64,000 bases of DNA from a sulfur-oxidizing endosymbiont of Gigantopelta aegis (GTDB taxonomy: Bacteria > Pseudomonadota > Gammaproteobacteria > GRL18), in the NCBI RefSeq assembly GCF_016097415.1, contig NZ_JAEHGE010000001.1, positions 3,273,157 through 3,337,156 of the forward strand, read 5' to 3'. Shown here piece after piece: positions 8,567 to 18,260 of this stretch. A model generated the notes under the pieces. It was given only the letters and a program-made list of their open reading frames with translations, made no database searches and was not told the origin of the DNA. A program made the translations under genes and the position numbers. The stretch's first letter is position 1. The number at the start of each line of letters is the position of its first letter.

Positions 8567-8593
8567 CCATCTGTTATTTGCACACACAGATGG
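8567..8593. other. Intercistronic hairpin between hisB and hisH
   Basis: CCATCTGT pairs with ACAGATGG across an 11-nt loop, and flanking AGCGC/GCGCT can extend the stem imperfectly. No T tract follows, so it is more likely an mRNA-stability or attenuating hairpin than a terminator. Confidence 0.45.
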
Positions 8594-8632
8594 CGCTATT
8601 TAAAACATCATCGATCACATTGACAATATACT

Positions 8633-9313
8633 ATGACAACTACCATTAAAGTGGCTGTAATTGACTATGGCATGGGGAATTTACACTCCGTTGCTAAGGC
8701 CTTGGAACACGCCAATTCATTTGCCACCATCCAAGTCACTTCAGATAAAAAAATCATTGCCAATGCCGACCGCGTGGTCTTGCCCGGTGTCGGTGCCATG
8801 CGCGACTGCATGGGTGAGATGGAACGTCTGGATCTCATTGACACCATCAAACAAGCTGCCGCCAACAAGCCATTTTTAGGCATTTGTATCGGCATGCAGG
8901 CTTTATTGACTCATAGCACTGAAAACAATGGCGTTAAATGTTTGGACATTATTCCCGGCGAAGTCGAACGCTTTGCCAGTGACTTGCATGACCCCATTAT
9001 CAGCACTGAACAGATTTTAAAAATCCCTCACATGGGCTGGAATCAGGTCAATCAGCAGATAAAACACCCGCTATGGAAAAACATTCCACAAAATCAGCGT
9101 TTCTATTTTGTGCACAGTTATTTTGCCGTGCCGCAAACCCCTGAGCCCATTGCCGGTTCAACGCTTTATGGTCATCCCGTTTGCGTTGCCCTGGCTCAAG
9201 AAAATGTTTTTGCCACGCAATTTCATCCGGAAAAAAGCGCTGACTCCGGACTGCAATTATTTGCTAACTTTATCGACTGGAACGGTAGTTATGACGTACC
9301 GCCTTGTGATTAG
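8633..9313 (+). CDS. hisH: Imidazole glycerol phosphate synthase, glutaminase subunit
   Basis: This class I glutamine amidotransferase releases ammonia for HisF. The nucleophile Cys lies in FLGICIGMQALL (about residue 86) and the His-Glu pair in FHPEKS. The N-terminal IDYGMGNLHSV and GVGAM motifs are typical. The length is 226 residues. It is transcribed with hisA 37 bp downstream. Confidence 0.95.
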   Translation: MTTTIKVAVIDYGMGNLHSVAKALEHANSFATIQVTSDKKIIANADRVVLPGVGAMRDCMGEMERLDLIDTIKQAAANKPFLGICIGMQALLTHSTENNGVKCLDIIPGEVERFASDLHDPIISTEQILKIPHMGWNQVNQQIKHPLWKNIPQNQRFYFVHSYFAVPQTPEPIAGSTLYGHPVCVALAQENVFATQFHPEKSADSGLQLFANFIDWNGSYDVPPCD

Positions 9314-9350
9314 TTAAACGCTATAAAAAAGAAAAAACAGAGAGAAAACA

Positions 9351-10091
9351 ATGATATTAATACCTGCTATCGACTTAAAAGATGGACAATGTGTACGCCT
9401 GCGTCAGGGACGCATGGAGGATGACACTGTTTTTTCTGATCACCCTGTGGAAATGGCTGGCCGCTGGTACGATGCGGGCGCACGCAGACTGCACTTAGTT
9501 GATTTGAATGGTGCCTTTGAAGGCAAGCCAGTCAATGGTGAAATCATTCAGGAAATCACTCGGACTTACCCCGATCTCCCGGTTGAAATTGGCGGTGGTA
9601 TTCGCACAGTGGAAACTGTTGAAGCCTATTTGAATGCCGGCGTTGCCTACGTGATAATCGGCACTAAGGCCGTTGAAGAGCCTGAATTTGTCACTCAGTT
9701 ATGTAAAGAATTTCCCGGCAATGTCATTGTTGGCCTAGATGCTGTCGATGGCAAAGTGGCCATCAAAGGCTGGGCGGAAGTATCTGATGTCGACTTGTTT
9801 GAGCTCTCCAAACGCTTTGAAAACGATGGCGTTGACGCCATCATTTACACCGACATTAAACGTGACGGCATGATGCAAGGCGCCAATGTCGAACATACGG
9901 CGGAACTAGCTCAGGCCATCAACATTCCTGTTATTGCCTCCGGTGGTATCCATGACTTAGGCGATGTCGAAGCCATTTGTAAAGTGGCTCATCATGGCAT
10001 CTCCGGTGCTATCACTGGCCGCGCTATTTATGAAGGCACCTTAGACTTTGCCGAAGGGCAAAAATTAGCAGATACCTTGCTGTTAAAATAA
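9351..10091 (+). CDS. hisA: Phosphoribosylformimino-5-aminoimidazole carboxamide ribotide isomerase
   Basis: This (beta/alpha)8-barrel isomerase acts in histidine biosynthesis. [14 protein letters not shown] with its catalytic Asp, the phosphate-binding GGGIR and ASGGI motifs, and the second Asp in [12 protein letters not shown] are all present. The 246 residues are the normal length. It is preceded by the ribosome-binding site AGAGAGAAAACA and lies 40 bp before hisF, its structural relative. Confidence 0.95.
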   Translation: MILIPAIDLKDGQCVRLRQGRMEDDTVFSDHPVEMAGRWYDAGARRLHLVDLNGAFEGKPVNGEIIQEITRTYPDLPVEIGGGIRTVETVEAYLNAGVAYVIIGTKAVEEPEFVTQLCKEFPGNVIVGLDAVDGKVAIKGWAEVSDVDLFELSKRFENDGVDAIIYTDIKRDGMMQGANVEHTAELAQAINIPVIASGGIHDLGDVEAICKVAHHGISGAITGRAIYEGTLDFAEGQKLADTLLLK

Positions 10092-10131
10092 GTTATCAAA
10101 GTAAGTTTTATAGGATTTTATAGGAAAGAGC

Positions 10132-10905
10132 ATGGCACTAGCAAAACGCATTATTCCCTGTCTCGACGTAGACAAAGGCCGGGTGGTCAAGGGCGTACAA
10201 TTTGTTGATATTCGCGATGCAGGTGATCCCGTAGAAGTGGCACGACGCTACAACATGGAAGGTGCAGATGAAATCACCTTCTTAGATATTACCGCCACCC
10301 ACGAAGGCCGTGACACAATCGTTCATGTGGTAGAACAAGTTGCCGGTGAAATATTCATTCCGCTTACCGTTGGCGGCGGTATCCGCAGCGTAGAAGATGT
10401 GCGCTTGATGCTCAATGCCGGTGCTGATAAAGTAGCAATTAACTCCGCTGCTGTGGCGAACCCGGATTTTGTCCGTGAAGCAGCAGAAAAATTCGGCAAT
10501 CAATGCATAGTCGTTGCCATTGATGCCAAACAAGTCGAAACTGATACCGACCAACCCCGCTGGGAAATTTTCACCCATGGTGGCCGCAAAGCCACTGGCA
10601 TCGATGCCATTGAGTGGTCAAAAAAGATGGTTTCCTATGGCGCAGGCGAATTGCTGGTCACCAGTATGGACAATGATGGCGTGAAAAATGGCTTTGACCT
10701 AGCCCTCACCCGTACCATCAGTGATTCGGTAGCAGTACCCGTTATTGCCTCTGGCGGTGTGGGTAATTTGGATCACTTAGCCGAAGGCGTACTGGAAGGC
10801 CATGCCGATGCCGTATTAGCCGCCAGTATTTTCCACTTTGCCGAATACAGTATCGGTGAAGCCAAGCGTCACATGGCAGAAAAAGGCATCGAGGTACGGC
10901 TGTGA
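10132..10905 (+). CDS. hisF: Imidazole glycerol phosphate synthase, cyclase subunit
   Basis: This (beta/alpha)8-barrel cyclase joins ammonia from HisH to the HisA product. The catalytic Asp lies in [22 protein letters not shown] and [10 protein letters not shown] bind phosphate, and [15 protein letters not shown] holds the second Asp. The length is 257 residues. The stop overlaps the hisI start (GTGA), which implies translational coupling. Confidence 0.96.
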   Translation: MALAKRIIPCLDVDKGRVVKGVQFVDIRDAGDPVEVARRYNMEGADEITFLDITATHEGRDTIVHVVEQVAGEIFIPLTVGGGIRSVEDVRLMLNAGADKVAINSAAVANPDFVREAAEKFGNQCIVVAIDAKQVETDTDQPRWEIFTHGGRKATGIDAIEWSKKMVSYGAGELLVTSMDNDGVKNGFDLALTRTISDSVAVPVIASGGVGNLDHLAEGVLEGHADAVLAASIFHFAEYSIGEAKRHMAEKGIEVRL

Positions 10906-11312
10906 GCCAGACTGCCGACACCCAATGGCTAGACGCACTCAAGTGGGACAAAGACGGCCTGATTCCAGCCATTGCTCAGGATGAAAAAACCGGCAAAGTG
11001 GTCATGTTTGCCTGGATGAATCGTGAATCGCTAGCCATGACCATTGATATGGGTCGTGCCGTTTATTGGTCACGTTCACGCCAAAAACTCTGGCCTAAGG
11101 GTGAAGAGTCCGGCCACGTGCAAAAACTCAAATCCTTGCGCGTTGATTGCGACAAAGATGTGGTACTTATGAGTATCGAACAGATCGGCGGCATTGCCTG
11201 TCATACTGGCCGTGAAAGTTGCTTCTATTTTGAATTACAGGCAGACAATGACACAATGAACTGGCAAGCCGTCGAACCCGTACTTAAAAATCCGGATGAG
11301 ATTTATAAATAA
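10902..11312 (+). CDS. hisI: Phosphoribosyl-AMP cyclohydrolase
   Basis: This is the stand-alone cyclohydrolase for the third step of histidine synthesis. The metal and active-site residues lie in [11 protein letters not shown] and [22 protein letters not shown] and [14 protein letters not shown] are family signatures. It starts with GTG at 10902, inside the hisF stop (4-bp overlap). It is separate from hisE, unlike the fused hisIE of enterobacteria. Confidence 0.94.
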   Translation: MSQTADTQWLDALKWDKDGLIPAIAQDEKTGKVVMFAWMNRESLAMTIDMGRAVYWSRSRQKLWPKGEESGHVQKLKSLRVDCDKDVVLMSIEQIGGIACHTGRESCFYFELQADNDTMNWQAVEPVLKNPDEIYK

Positions 11313-11327
11313 TTTTTAGGAAAGCCC

Positions 11328-11648
11328 GTGGCAAATGATATTTTAGAACAACTTGCACAAACCTTAGAAGCACGTAAACAAGCCGATCCAGAATCTTCCT
11401 ATGTAGCAAAACTACACCATAAAGGTCTGGATAGCATTCTTAAAAAGGTCGGTGAAGAGGCCACTGAAACCATTATTGCGTCAAAAGGCGGCAAAACTGA
11501 TGAGATCATCTACGAAACCGCTGATTTATGGTTTCATAGCATGGTAATGCTATCCCATCATGGTCTTGGCCCTGACGATGTGCTCAATGAACTCGCACGG
11601 CGCTTTGGCCTGTCCGGCATTGAAGAAAAAGCCAACCGTAAGAAGTAG
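11328..11648 (+). CDS. hisE: Phosphoribosyl-ATP pyrophosphatase
   Basis: This MazG-like pyrophosphatase catalyses the second step of histidine synthesis. [16 protein letters not shown] and [14 protein letters not shown] contain the acidic helices that bind Mg and pyrophosphate. It starts with GTG after TTTTTAGGAAA, 15 bp behind hisI. The length is 106 residues. The C terminus (EEKANRKK) is basic. Confidence 0.93.
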   Translation: MANDILEQLAQTLEARKQADPESSYVAKLHHKGLDSILKKVGEEATETIIASKGGKTDEIIYETADLWFHSMVMLSHHGLGPDDVLNELARRFGLSGIEEKANRKK

Positions 11649-11689
11649 GCCCTGCTTGATAAAAAACCGACACCTGATGAGAGAAAATT

Positions 11690-12025
11690 ATGAGCGACTG
11701 CCTTTTTTGTAAAATAATTGCGGGTGATATCCCAGCAGATATTGTTTATCAGGACAATGAAGTCTTGGTATTCAAAGACATTAATCCCAAGGCAGACGTA
11801 CATTTGCTTATGATACCCAAACAGCATATTAACAGTTTAGAGCAATTAAATGCATCACATCATGATCTTATCAGCAATATGATGTTAAAATTACCCATAC
11901 TTGCGAAGAATCAAGGATTAAACGGTGGCTTTCGTACTATTATAAACACTGGAAAAGACGGTGGGCAGGAAGTGTTTCACCTGCACATGCATTTATTGGG
12001 TGGTAAAAATCTAGCCGGTTTTTAA
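11690..12025 (+). CDS. hinT: HIT-family purine nucleoside phosphoramidase (HinT-like)
   Basis: This histidine-triad hydrolase is 111 residues long. The triad is HLHMHLLGG near the C terminus, and the N-terminal CLFCKIIAGDIPA is typical of HinT. It sits between hisE and tatA, a common gammaproteobacterial order. Its cellular substrate is probably aminoacyl-adenylate or a nucleotide phosphoramidate; that is family knowledge. Confidence 0.9.
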   Translation: MSDCLFCKIIAGDIPADIVYQDNEVLVFKDINPKADVHLLMIPKQHINSLEQLNASHHDLISNMMLKLPILAKNQGLNGGFRTIINTGKDGGQEVFHLHMHLLGGKNLAGF

Positions 12026-12087
12026 TCGAATGCTTTTAAAGACAAACATTTAAAAATAGTCATATTTATTATTTATAGGAGAATCCC

Positions 12088-12390
12088 ATGGGGTTTGGTG
12101 TTACTGAATTATTAATTATTCTGGCCATTGTTCTGGTTTTATTTGGCGCAAAAAAACTACGCAACATTGGTGGTGACTTAGGTGGCGCTATCAAAAACTT
12201 CAAAACAGCAATGAAAGATGAAGAAAACGCCAATGAAGATAAGGCCAGCACTGACACTGACACCAGCAGCGACAAGCAAACTCAATTAAAAACTGACGCT
12301 GGCGCAACCATTGAGGGTACTGTTGTTGATAGCACATTTGATAGCACAGTTGATAGTAGCGTCGAAAGCAAACCCAAAGAGAATGTTTAA
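12088..12390 (+). CDS. tatA: Sec-independent translocase subunit TatA
   Basis: TatA forms the pore of the twin-arginine export system. One N-terminal membrane helix ([18 protein letters not shown]) is followed by the amphipathic helix with [15 protein letters not shown]. The tail from residue 45 on is acidic and rich in Thr, Ser and Asp. A GGAG site precedes the ATG. It is followed by tatB and tatC. SoxB, encoded at the right end of the window, is an expected client. Confidence 0.92.
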   Translation: MGFGVTELLIILAIVLVLFGAKKLRNIGGDLGGAIKNFKTAMKDEENANEDKASTDTDTSSDKQTQLKTDAGATIEGTVVDSTFDSTVDSSVESKPKENV

Positions 12391-12405
12391 GGACTGTAGT
12401 CAAGT

Positions 12406-12885
12406 ATGTTCGATATAGGATTTTGGGAACTTTCCCTTATTGGTATCGTGGCTTTATTAGTCATTGGCCCAGAACGCTTACCCAGCGTAGCACGTACCGT
12501 CGGTAAGTATGTCGGTCGTGCTAATCGCTTCGTCAGTAATGTCAAAGATGACATCAGCAAAGAACTCAAAGATGAAGATCTCAAGAAAATTTTAGCTGAC
12601 CAGCAAAAATTAGCGGATGAATACAAAAAAGCCGCTAGCGATATGAACTCTGCTATTTCATCTGAGACCGACTCCATGCGCGGTAGCGTTTCTATGGATG
12701 ACATTCTGGAAATTGAAGAAAATGACAATAAGTCGTCTTCAAGTAATAGCGGCACCAATAGCAACACCATAGGCAAGCCCGAAAATCCCCTTACAAACGA
12801 TACATCTGACAGTACCCCCCAAGAAAGTACAAGTAAAGAAAGTACTCCCAGCACTAAAGTACAGGCGAACACTGAAAAATCATGA
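12406..12885 (+). CDS. tatB: Sec-independent translocase subunit TatB
   Basis: TatB binds twin-arginine precursors with TatC. The N terminus MFDIGFWELSLIGIVALLV and the GPERLP motif after the helix are diagnostic of TatB. The last 60 residues are a low-complexity Ser/Asn/Thr stretch. Its stop overlaps the tatC start (ATGA), indicating coupling. Confidence 0.93.
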   Translation: MFDIGFWELSLIGIVALLVIGPERLPSVARTVGKYVGRANRFVSNVKDDISKELKDEDLKKILADQQKLADEYKKAASDMNSAISSETDSMRGSVSMDDILEIEENDNKSSSSNSGTNSNTIGKPENPLTNDTSDSTPQESTSKESTPSTKVQANTEKS

Positions 12886-13910
12886 GCGAACAGCAACACG
12901 ATACCGATTCAACCATGGAAACAGAACAACCTTTCATGGCGCATTTGATAGAGCTCCGCGATCGCATATTACGCATTGTCGTCGTCGTGATTGCATTTTT
13001 TCTAGTGCTATTCTTTTTTGCTAATGATTTATACCAATTAGTTGCCGAACCCCTAATGAAGCAGTTGCCCGAAGGCAGCACCATGATTGCCACCGGCGTT
13101 GCAGCGCCCTTTTTAACACCTTTTAAATTAAGTCTGGTGGCTTCAATCTTTATTGCCATTCCCTACGTTTTTTATCAATTCTGGTCTTTTGTTGCACCCG
13201 GTCTCTATCAGCATGAGAAACGCCTAGCTTTACCGCTGATCGCTTCCAGTGTTATCTTATTTTATGGCGGCATTGTTTTCTCATTTTATGTTGTCTTCCC
13301 CCTGATGTTTGCTTTCTTTACCGCCACTACACCTGATGGCGTCACAATGATGACGGATATTAGCCAATATCTGGATTTCATTTTAAAAATGTTTTTTGCC
13401 TTTGGTCTAGCCTTTGAAGTCCCCATTGTCACCATCGTTCTCACCCTGACCGGTGTCACCGATGCCGATAAACTAGCAGCAAAACGCCCTTACGTCATCG
13501 TTGGCTCGTTCGTGATTGGCATGTTGCTCACCCCTCCTGACATCATTTCACAAACGCTACTGGCAATCCCTGTCTGGTTATTATTTGAATTAGGTATTGT
13601 TTTCTCACGCATCATTGGCAATCGCAGAAAAAAACAAGAAGCAGCTGATAACAATGATAATGATGACAATCCAACGCCAAGCTCACCTGTCACGGCAGCT
13701 ACAGAAGCTGAGTCCGAAGATAGCCAAGCTTCGAGTGATTCAGCACCATCAACAGAAAGCGCTCCAAGCACTGTAGATGAGCCGCATAACGAATTTGCTG
13801 AGGTAGATGGTGATGACCGTTATGAGCCTATGAGCGATACTGAAATGGAAGCGGAGTTAGATGCTATTGAAAAAGAAGAAAACAAGGAACAGGAAGACAA
13901 GAAGTCCTAA
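12882..13910 (+). CDS. tatC: Sec-independent translocase subunit TatC
   Basis: TatC is the six-helix receptor for twin-arginine signal peptides. FMAHLIELRDRI near the N terminus, FYQFWSFVAPGLY, and the Glu in FGLAFEVPI are conserved TatC features. The protein is 342 residues, about 85 longer than the Escherichia coli protein because of an acidic Ser/Glu-rich cytoplasmic tail from about residue 255. It overlaps the convergent downstream gene by 4 bp at the stop codons. Confidence 0.94.
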   Translation: MSEQQHDTDSTMETEQPFMAHLIELRDRILRIVVVVIAFFLVLFFFANDLYQLVAEPLMKQLPEGSTMIATGVAAPFLTPFKLSLVASIFIAIPYVFYQFWSFVAPGLYQHEKRLALPLIASSVILFYGGIVFSFYVVFPLMFAFFTATTPDGVTMMTDISQYLDFILKMFFAFGLAFEVPIVTIVLTLTGVTDADKLAAKRPYVIVGSFVIGMLLTPPDIISQTLLAIPVWLLFELGIVFSRIIGNRRKKQEAADNNDNDDNPTPSSPVTAATEAESEDSQASSDSAPSTESAPSTVDEPHNEFAEVDGDDRYEPMSDTEMEAELDAIEKEENKEQEDKKS

Positions 13911-14539
13911 AGGCTAAAAGCAAAACGCTCAAAGGAGTCAGTCGCCAACAATAATTTAGTTAGTCTGACCGAATTTAAATTTTCGTTATGCCAGACATTC
14001 AATGTTTCACCCAATTCATAAAAACCTGTGGGCACAATCAAGTGTTGTTTCCCACCCTTGCCCTGAGTGTTATTTTCAGAAATTAAAAACGCTCTTTGAT
14101 AATCCTGATTGCCTTTATTCACGGCAATCGCCCGAGACTGAATTGCCATTAACTGCAAACCGATAGCAATGCCCTTATGGGGATTAATCCGTAGCCATTT
14201 TACACAGGCCAGACAATACGCTTTTTCGACCTCTAAACGATAAGCCATCAGCATACCCACTGCAATAGGCATACTAATATCATTTTTACTGACTAATAAC
14301 ATGCCATGATTGCTTTCATTTTTCTGTTGCCAACTTTCTTCTCTTGAGTGATGAAGTAAATAATTTGCACTGTCTTGGCTAAACTGTCCATCAGCATTAG
14401 CTGCATCATCAAATTCCACATAAAAAGGACTCACGCTCTGCAATTCACCCAGCGGGTTATTATTATCAAATAGGTGTGCTTCATTGTATAAGCCTAATTG
14501 CTTAATGTTTAATTTCTCTGTTTGATAATTTTTAGTCAC
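13907..14539 (-). pseudogene. Unidentified protein, 5' end replaced by an insertion sequence
   Basis: The 210 readable residues start at a GTG that lies only 16 bp from the end of the IS3 element, and the frame stays open back into the IS until a TAG there. The original 5' end is therefore probably missing. The C-terminal third (CVKWLRINPHKGIAIGLQLM, a Gly-rich strand, then LTKLLLATDSFERFAF) resembles the C-terminal domain of long proteobacterial hypothetical proteins with a PilZ-like beta-barrel. I do not recognise a function. The gene is convergent with tatC, with overlapping stops. Confidence 0.45.
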
Positions 14540-14845
14540 TTGCAGACCTAAGACTGATGTGTCAACACTTTTCCGGACAGTTTTCTAAATATTTTTTTGG
14601 CTGTTTCAAGTGATTTTTGTCATTTTGTATTTCCTATCATTTTAGTTTCTCATGTTAACTTTAAATAGATGAAGAGAAAGGGCTTTGCCCTCTGGAACGA
14701 TAGAGCCGTTCCATTCACCCAAGGTATTTTCACAACGGTAATGATCCTGTTACAATATCTTCACGGCACAGGCTGAGGAGCCGATGGCCGTCAACGGTAA
14801 TGGGCGGCATTTATGTCGCCTTTTACCCCTCTTCAATCAATCGAT

Positions 14846-15451
14846 TTAAGCTATTTCCTGCTGTATTTCATAATCGACTGGTGACAAATAATCATTAGCC
14901 GAATGAAGTCGCTCCCGATTATAAAATACCTCAATATATTCAAATATTGCCTGCTTTGCTTCTACTCTGGTTTTGAATCGACAATGGTGCGTCAATTCAG
15001 TTTTCAAACTATGAAAGAAGCTCTCTGATACAGCATTGTCCCAGCAATTTCCTTTGCGGCTCATAGACTGAATTATGTTATGATCCGACAATATTTTTCT
15101 ATGACTATCAGAGGCATATTGGCTACCTCGGTCAGTATGCCAAAGCAATCCATCCATTGGTTTACGCTTCCATATGGCCATCAGTAAAGCATCATTGACT
15201 AGCTTGGCTTTCATTCGCTCATCCATCGACCAGCCAACAATTTGCCTAGAGAATAAGTCAATGACAACCGCTAAATATAACCAGCCTTCCTTGGTGGCAA
15301 TATAGGTAATATCACCCACATAGTAGCGATCAGGTTGAGAGACAGTAAACTCTCTTTCCAGTAAATTTGGAGATATACGCTTATTATGCTTGGAATTAGT
15401 CGTCGCTTTAAAGCGTCTCTTCGTTTTACAAAACAAACCGGCTTTTTTCAT
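14846..15451 (-). CDS. IS3-family transposase, catalytic (OrfB) main part, copy 1
   Basis: This rve-type integrase core carries the DDE residues. The first Asp is in [10 protein letters not shown], the second in [11 protein letters not shown], and the Glu in [18 protein letters not shown]. The visible frame starts at [11 protein letters not shown], but homology continues upstream in the frame of [18 protein letters not shown], so the true OrfB begins farther upstream and crosses a frameshift at 15550-15556. The same protein occurs in copy 2. Confidence 0.88.
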   Translation of the reverse strand: MKKAGLFCKTKRRFKATTNSKHNKRISPNLLEREFTVSQPDRYYVGDITYIATKEGWLYLAVVIDLFSRQIVGWSMDERMKAKLVNDALLMAIWKRKPMDGLLWHTDRGSQYASDSHRKILSDHNIIQSMSRKGNCWDNAVSESFFHSLKTELTHHCRFKTRVEAKQAIFEYIEVFYNRERLHSANDYLSPVDYEIQQEIA

Positions 15452-15474
15452 TAATCGACCAATTCTCCGGCGGC

Positions 15475-16005
15475 TTATATGAACGCCTTTTTCAGCCAGT
15501 TTTCTTTTAAGACGACGGGTTCCATAAGTCTTGCGACTGTCTTCAAACAGTTTTTTAGCTGCTCAGTAAGCGCTTCATTTTCTTTCTCTCTATCCGTTTT
15601 AGGAGAGCTAACCCAATCATAATAGCAACTACGGGAAACATCCATAAAACGGCACAGAATCGTTACCGGGTAATCTTTAGCCTGATCAGTTATCCATGCG
15701 TACTTCACAAAGTTTCCCTTGCAAAGTACGCTGTGGCCTTTTAATAAATCACGCTCCTGAATCACTTTTGCCAATTCTTTTTTCAGACGTTTTACTTCAT
15801 CATAAATGTGTTCATCACTTCTATTGGCTACCGTCTTCACCGGTTTGGAATATTTACTGAGCCAGGTATGTAGAGTATTTACATTAACACCTAGCTCCCT
15901 GGCAGTCTGAGAAACGGGTTGATCCGTCTCATTAGCTAATTTGACAGCTGATTCTTTAAATTCTGATGTATAGCTTTTATTCGGTTTTTTTGTTTGATCA
16001 TTCAT
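15475..16005 (-). CDS. IS3-family OrfA fused to the OrfB N terminus, copy 1
   Basis: Residues 1-90 are OrfA: a helix-turn-helix ([22 protein letters not shown]) and a coiled-coil ([20 protein letters not shown]). From about residue 100 the frame reads OrfB N-terminal sequence ([28 protein letters not shown]). The fusion arises because an A run after ERDLL has four bases here, against five in copy 2; six would restore the usual OrfA ending KKATAYFA. After TEQLKN the frame leaves OrfB at an A-AAA-AAC heptamer. Confidence 0.8.
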   Translation of the reverse strand: MNDQTKKPNKSYTSEFKESAVKLANETDQPVSQTARELGVNVNTLHTWLSKYSKPVKTVANRSDEHIYDEVKRLKKELAKVIQERDLLKGHSVLCKGNFVKYAWITDQAKDYPVTILCRFMDVSRSCYYDWVSSPKTDREKENEALTEQLKNCLKTVARLMEPVVLKENWLKKAFI

Positions 16006-16068
16006 TTTAGGTCACACTTTTTATCTTTTAGTTATTTTAAGTTGTGTGTCCGGTTAAGTATAGCCACA

Positions 16069-16341
16069 TTAATCATCTGCTTGCTTGAGGTATGCCTGCC
16101 ATAATTGTGCATTGGCTTGCAGATTGAGATAAGCCGGATCATTAGGGCTTAAGCTTTGAACTTTTTTTAGGGCGCTTTGCGCTTTGCTTATTTGCTCTAA
16201 ATTAGTCTGTTGTATCAGTGATTGTAATTGATAGCTGGCATTGCTTAAGTGAATGGCGGCCAGCGTGTTTTTGCTGGCTTGAACAATTAGGAAGGCTAAT
16301 AGCGGTATCAGCAATAGGGGCAATAAGGTGTTTTTAGTCAT
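16069..16341 (-). pseudogene. Small membrane-anchored protein of the EPS locus, 3' end cut by the IS3 element
   Basis: The 90 residues begin with an N-terminal membrane helix (LLPLLLIPLLAFLIVQA) followed by TPR-like helices (AQSALKKVQSLSPNDPAYLNLQANAQLW). The stop codon TAA is supplied by the terminal TTA of the IS, so the native C terminus is lost. It lies 4 bp downstream of the Wza-like gene and was probably in its operon. It could be a VpsP-like polysaccharide assembly factor, but the similarity is weak. Confidence 0.5.
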
Positions 16342-16345
16342 CTAC

Positions 16346-16948
16346 TTAGAAGAAGCTTTCTTCTACTGTGATGGTGTCGCCGGGTTTTATTTTGGTATAT
16401 TGTTTGGCTTTGATGCGTTGTTCAGGTTGGTTTTGGTGAATGACGAAGGTGTTGGATTTTGAGGCGCGTTCGGTGTAGCCTCCGGCGAGGGAGATCGCGC
16501 GTCTTAATGTTAGCCCCGGTTGATAGGGATAGCCACCGGGTTTTTTCACTTGACCATTGACGAAGAAAGGACGGTATGACTCGATGGATACATTGACGTT
16601 CGGATCGAGTAAGTAGTCACCTTTGAGGTGCTTGAATATTTTCTTTTCCAGGATTTTTACGGTCATGCCTTCTACGTTGATTTCGCCCAAAAAAGGATAG
16701 TTGATAATGCCGGAATCACCTAATGTCGTTTCTAGGGTGAGATCTTCTTCACCATAAACAATGATTTTGATTCGATCACCACTGCTAAGGCGATAACTTG
16801 TTTCTGATGCGAAAAGGGCAGGACTTGTTAGTAGTATGACGCTAAGGGCGAAGAGTAAAACAACAAGTTTTTCAGCTCCCCTGCTGAATAAACGGGGAGC
16901 GAAAAACGAAGAACGGTGTAGTGCTGAAAAAGAATTAAGCGTTTTCAT
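16346..16948 (-). CDS. Polysaccharide export protein, Wza/SLBB family
   Basis: This periplasmic/outer-membrane protein belongs to the capsule and exopolysaccharide export channel. A basic N terminus and a hydrophobic helix ending near ALFASE form a signal sequence. Poly_export starts at YRLSSGDRIKIIVYGEEDLT and one SLBB domain follows (FFVNGQVKKPGGYPYQPGLT). It is 200 residues, shorter than Wza, so it likely has a single SLBB repeat. It precedes the barrel gene in reverse order on the same strand. Confidence 0.88.
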   Translation of the reverse strand: MKTLNSFSALHRSSFFAPRLFSRGAEKLVVLLFALSVILLTSPALFASETSYRLSSGDRIKIIVYGEEDLTLETTLGDSGIINYPFLGEINVEGMTVKILEKKIFKHLKGDYLLDPNVNVSIESYRPFFVNGQVKKPGGYPYQPGLTLRRAISLAGGYTERASKSNTFVIHQNQPEQRIKAKQYTKIKPGDTITVEESFF

Positions 16949-16969
16949 TGTAGAGTAGACCCTATTCTA

Positions 16970-18217
16970 TTACATGCCAATTTTTGCGGTAAACATTATA
17001 ATATTGTCAGTATAGTCCAAAGTGCGAATATTGGAATCTCTAGTTTTATAGGTGTACTTAATACCAAAGCCGAGTGCGCGACGAAATTGGTAATTGACAC
17101 CGGCTTGGTAGTTTTCCAAATCGTCGTCACGGATTGAATCGATATAGTCTTCATTCAGAAAACTGATGCCTACGTTACTGTCCAGTTTGTCTGACCAGGC
17201 ATGTTGCCAGGAAAGTCCCACAGACTTATCACGAATAAAGTTACCCGTGCCATTGGTTTCCTTAGCTTCGCTGGCGCTGACCAAGGTAAAGACTGAATAC
17301 GTTAGGGGGGACCATTCAACACCCATTCGCCAACTGGTAAAATCGTTATCTTTGCGCTGTGAGGAATCAAAGTCTTTGTAGGTACGACCAATTTGTGCTG
17401 TGCCCGTGGTTTTTGCTGTAGTTTCCCAGGTGACACCAACTTGAAAGGTGGTTTCATCACCATCTAGGGTTGAAATGCCGCTTATGTCATTTTTGTAGTC
17501 AATGTCTTTGTAGGTGGCTTCAAATAATAATGAGGTTTTGGGCATAACGCGATAATAGAAGGTTGGACCGATAAGGTCTTCGCTTCGATCAAAGCCACGG
17601 GTTCTGTTGCGATAGTTGATGTATTTTCTATAAAAATGTGAGGCATTAACTTTGATTTGACCTTGAGACTCATCACCACCGTAGGTATAGGTTGCATTGG
17701 TAATGGCGTCTTTGTATTGGTAGGGTGTTTTGCTAACGCCAAAAGGACCATCAGAAATACCACTACCGCGTTTTTCATGGAGTTTTAGAAAGTCAAAAGA
17801 CAAATCCAGTTTGTTGCGGTAGTTAAATTCATTATGGGTATCAAGTTGTAACAGATGATCAACGTAGTCGTCATTTCTACTGCTATGATAGCGCCCTGCT
17901 TTGAGGGTGTATTTGGCTGTGTAGTAATCAAGCCCCTTTTGTGCGCCTAGGGTAATTGATGGTGCTAACTCGGTGATCCAGGAGCTTTTAACGCCAACTT
18001 TGTCTTGCAAGAAGATATTGTCATCATATTTGGTGGAGATTCCCATCGCAGGGGATGCACTGAGACCAAAGCCAAGGGGGTAGTCTAAGGTTTTTTCCCC
18101 TGCCCATACGGTCGCCGATGTGACTAGGCTAGCTAATATCGCTAGGCTGATTAAATTTGGTTGCACTCGTTTAACTAAAAGAGTCATGCTTTTACCACTT
18201 TGCACGGCTTGGTTCAT
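16970..18217 (-). CDS. Outer-membrane beta-barrel protein of the exopolysaccharide locus (EpsL-like)
   Basis: The 415-residue protein has a signal peptide (cleavage near ATVWAGE) and then alternating aromatic/polar strands to a C-terminal strand ending in FTAKIGM, typical of outer-membrane barrels. It resembles the EpsL-type barrels found in exopolysaccharide operons. It lies 21 bp upstream of the Wza-like gene in the same transcript. Its promoter region is separated from the divergent sugar-transferase gene by the ISL3 element. Confidence 0.75.
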   Translation of the reverse strand: MNQAVQSGKSMTLLVKRVQPNLISLAILASLVTSATVWAGEKTLDYPLGFGLSASPAMGISTKYDDNIFLQDKVGVKSSWITELAPSITLGAQKGLDYYTAKYTLKAGRYHSSRNDDYVDHLLQLDTHNEFNYRNKLDLSFDFLKLHEKRGSGISDGPFGVSKTPYQYKDAITNATYTYGGDESQGQIKVNASHFYRKYINYRNRTRGFDRSEDLIGPTFYYRVMPKTSLLFEATYKDIDYKNDISGISTLDGDETTFQVGVTWETTAKTTGTAQIGRTYKDFDSSQRKDNDFTSWRMGVEWSPLTYSVFTLVSASEAKETNGTGNFIRDKSVGLSWQHAWSDKLDSNVGISFLNEDYIDSIRDDDLENYQAGVNYQFRRALGFGIKYTYKTRDSNIRTLDYTDNIIMFTAKIGM

Positions 18218-18260
18218 TTATAACTTACCCTAAGTATATTTAATGTTTCATGCTTAATTA

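Larger units (their letters stand above)
14555..16071 (-). mobile_element. IS3-family insertion sequence, copy 1 (1,517 bp)
   Basis: Ends are imperfect inverted repeats: TGATGTGTCAACACTTTTCC at the left, and on the other strand TAATGTGGCTATACTTAACC at the right, both continuing into GGACA. It is nearly identical to copy 2 at 52828-54341, in the same orientation. The flanking triplets differ (GAC left, ATC right), so no target duplication survives, unlike copy 2. A roughly 285-bp non-coding tail lies between the left end and the transposase stop and contains small hairpins. Confidence 0.9.
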
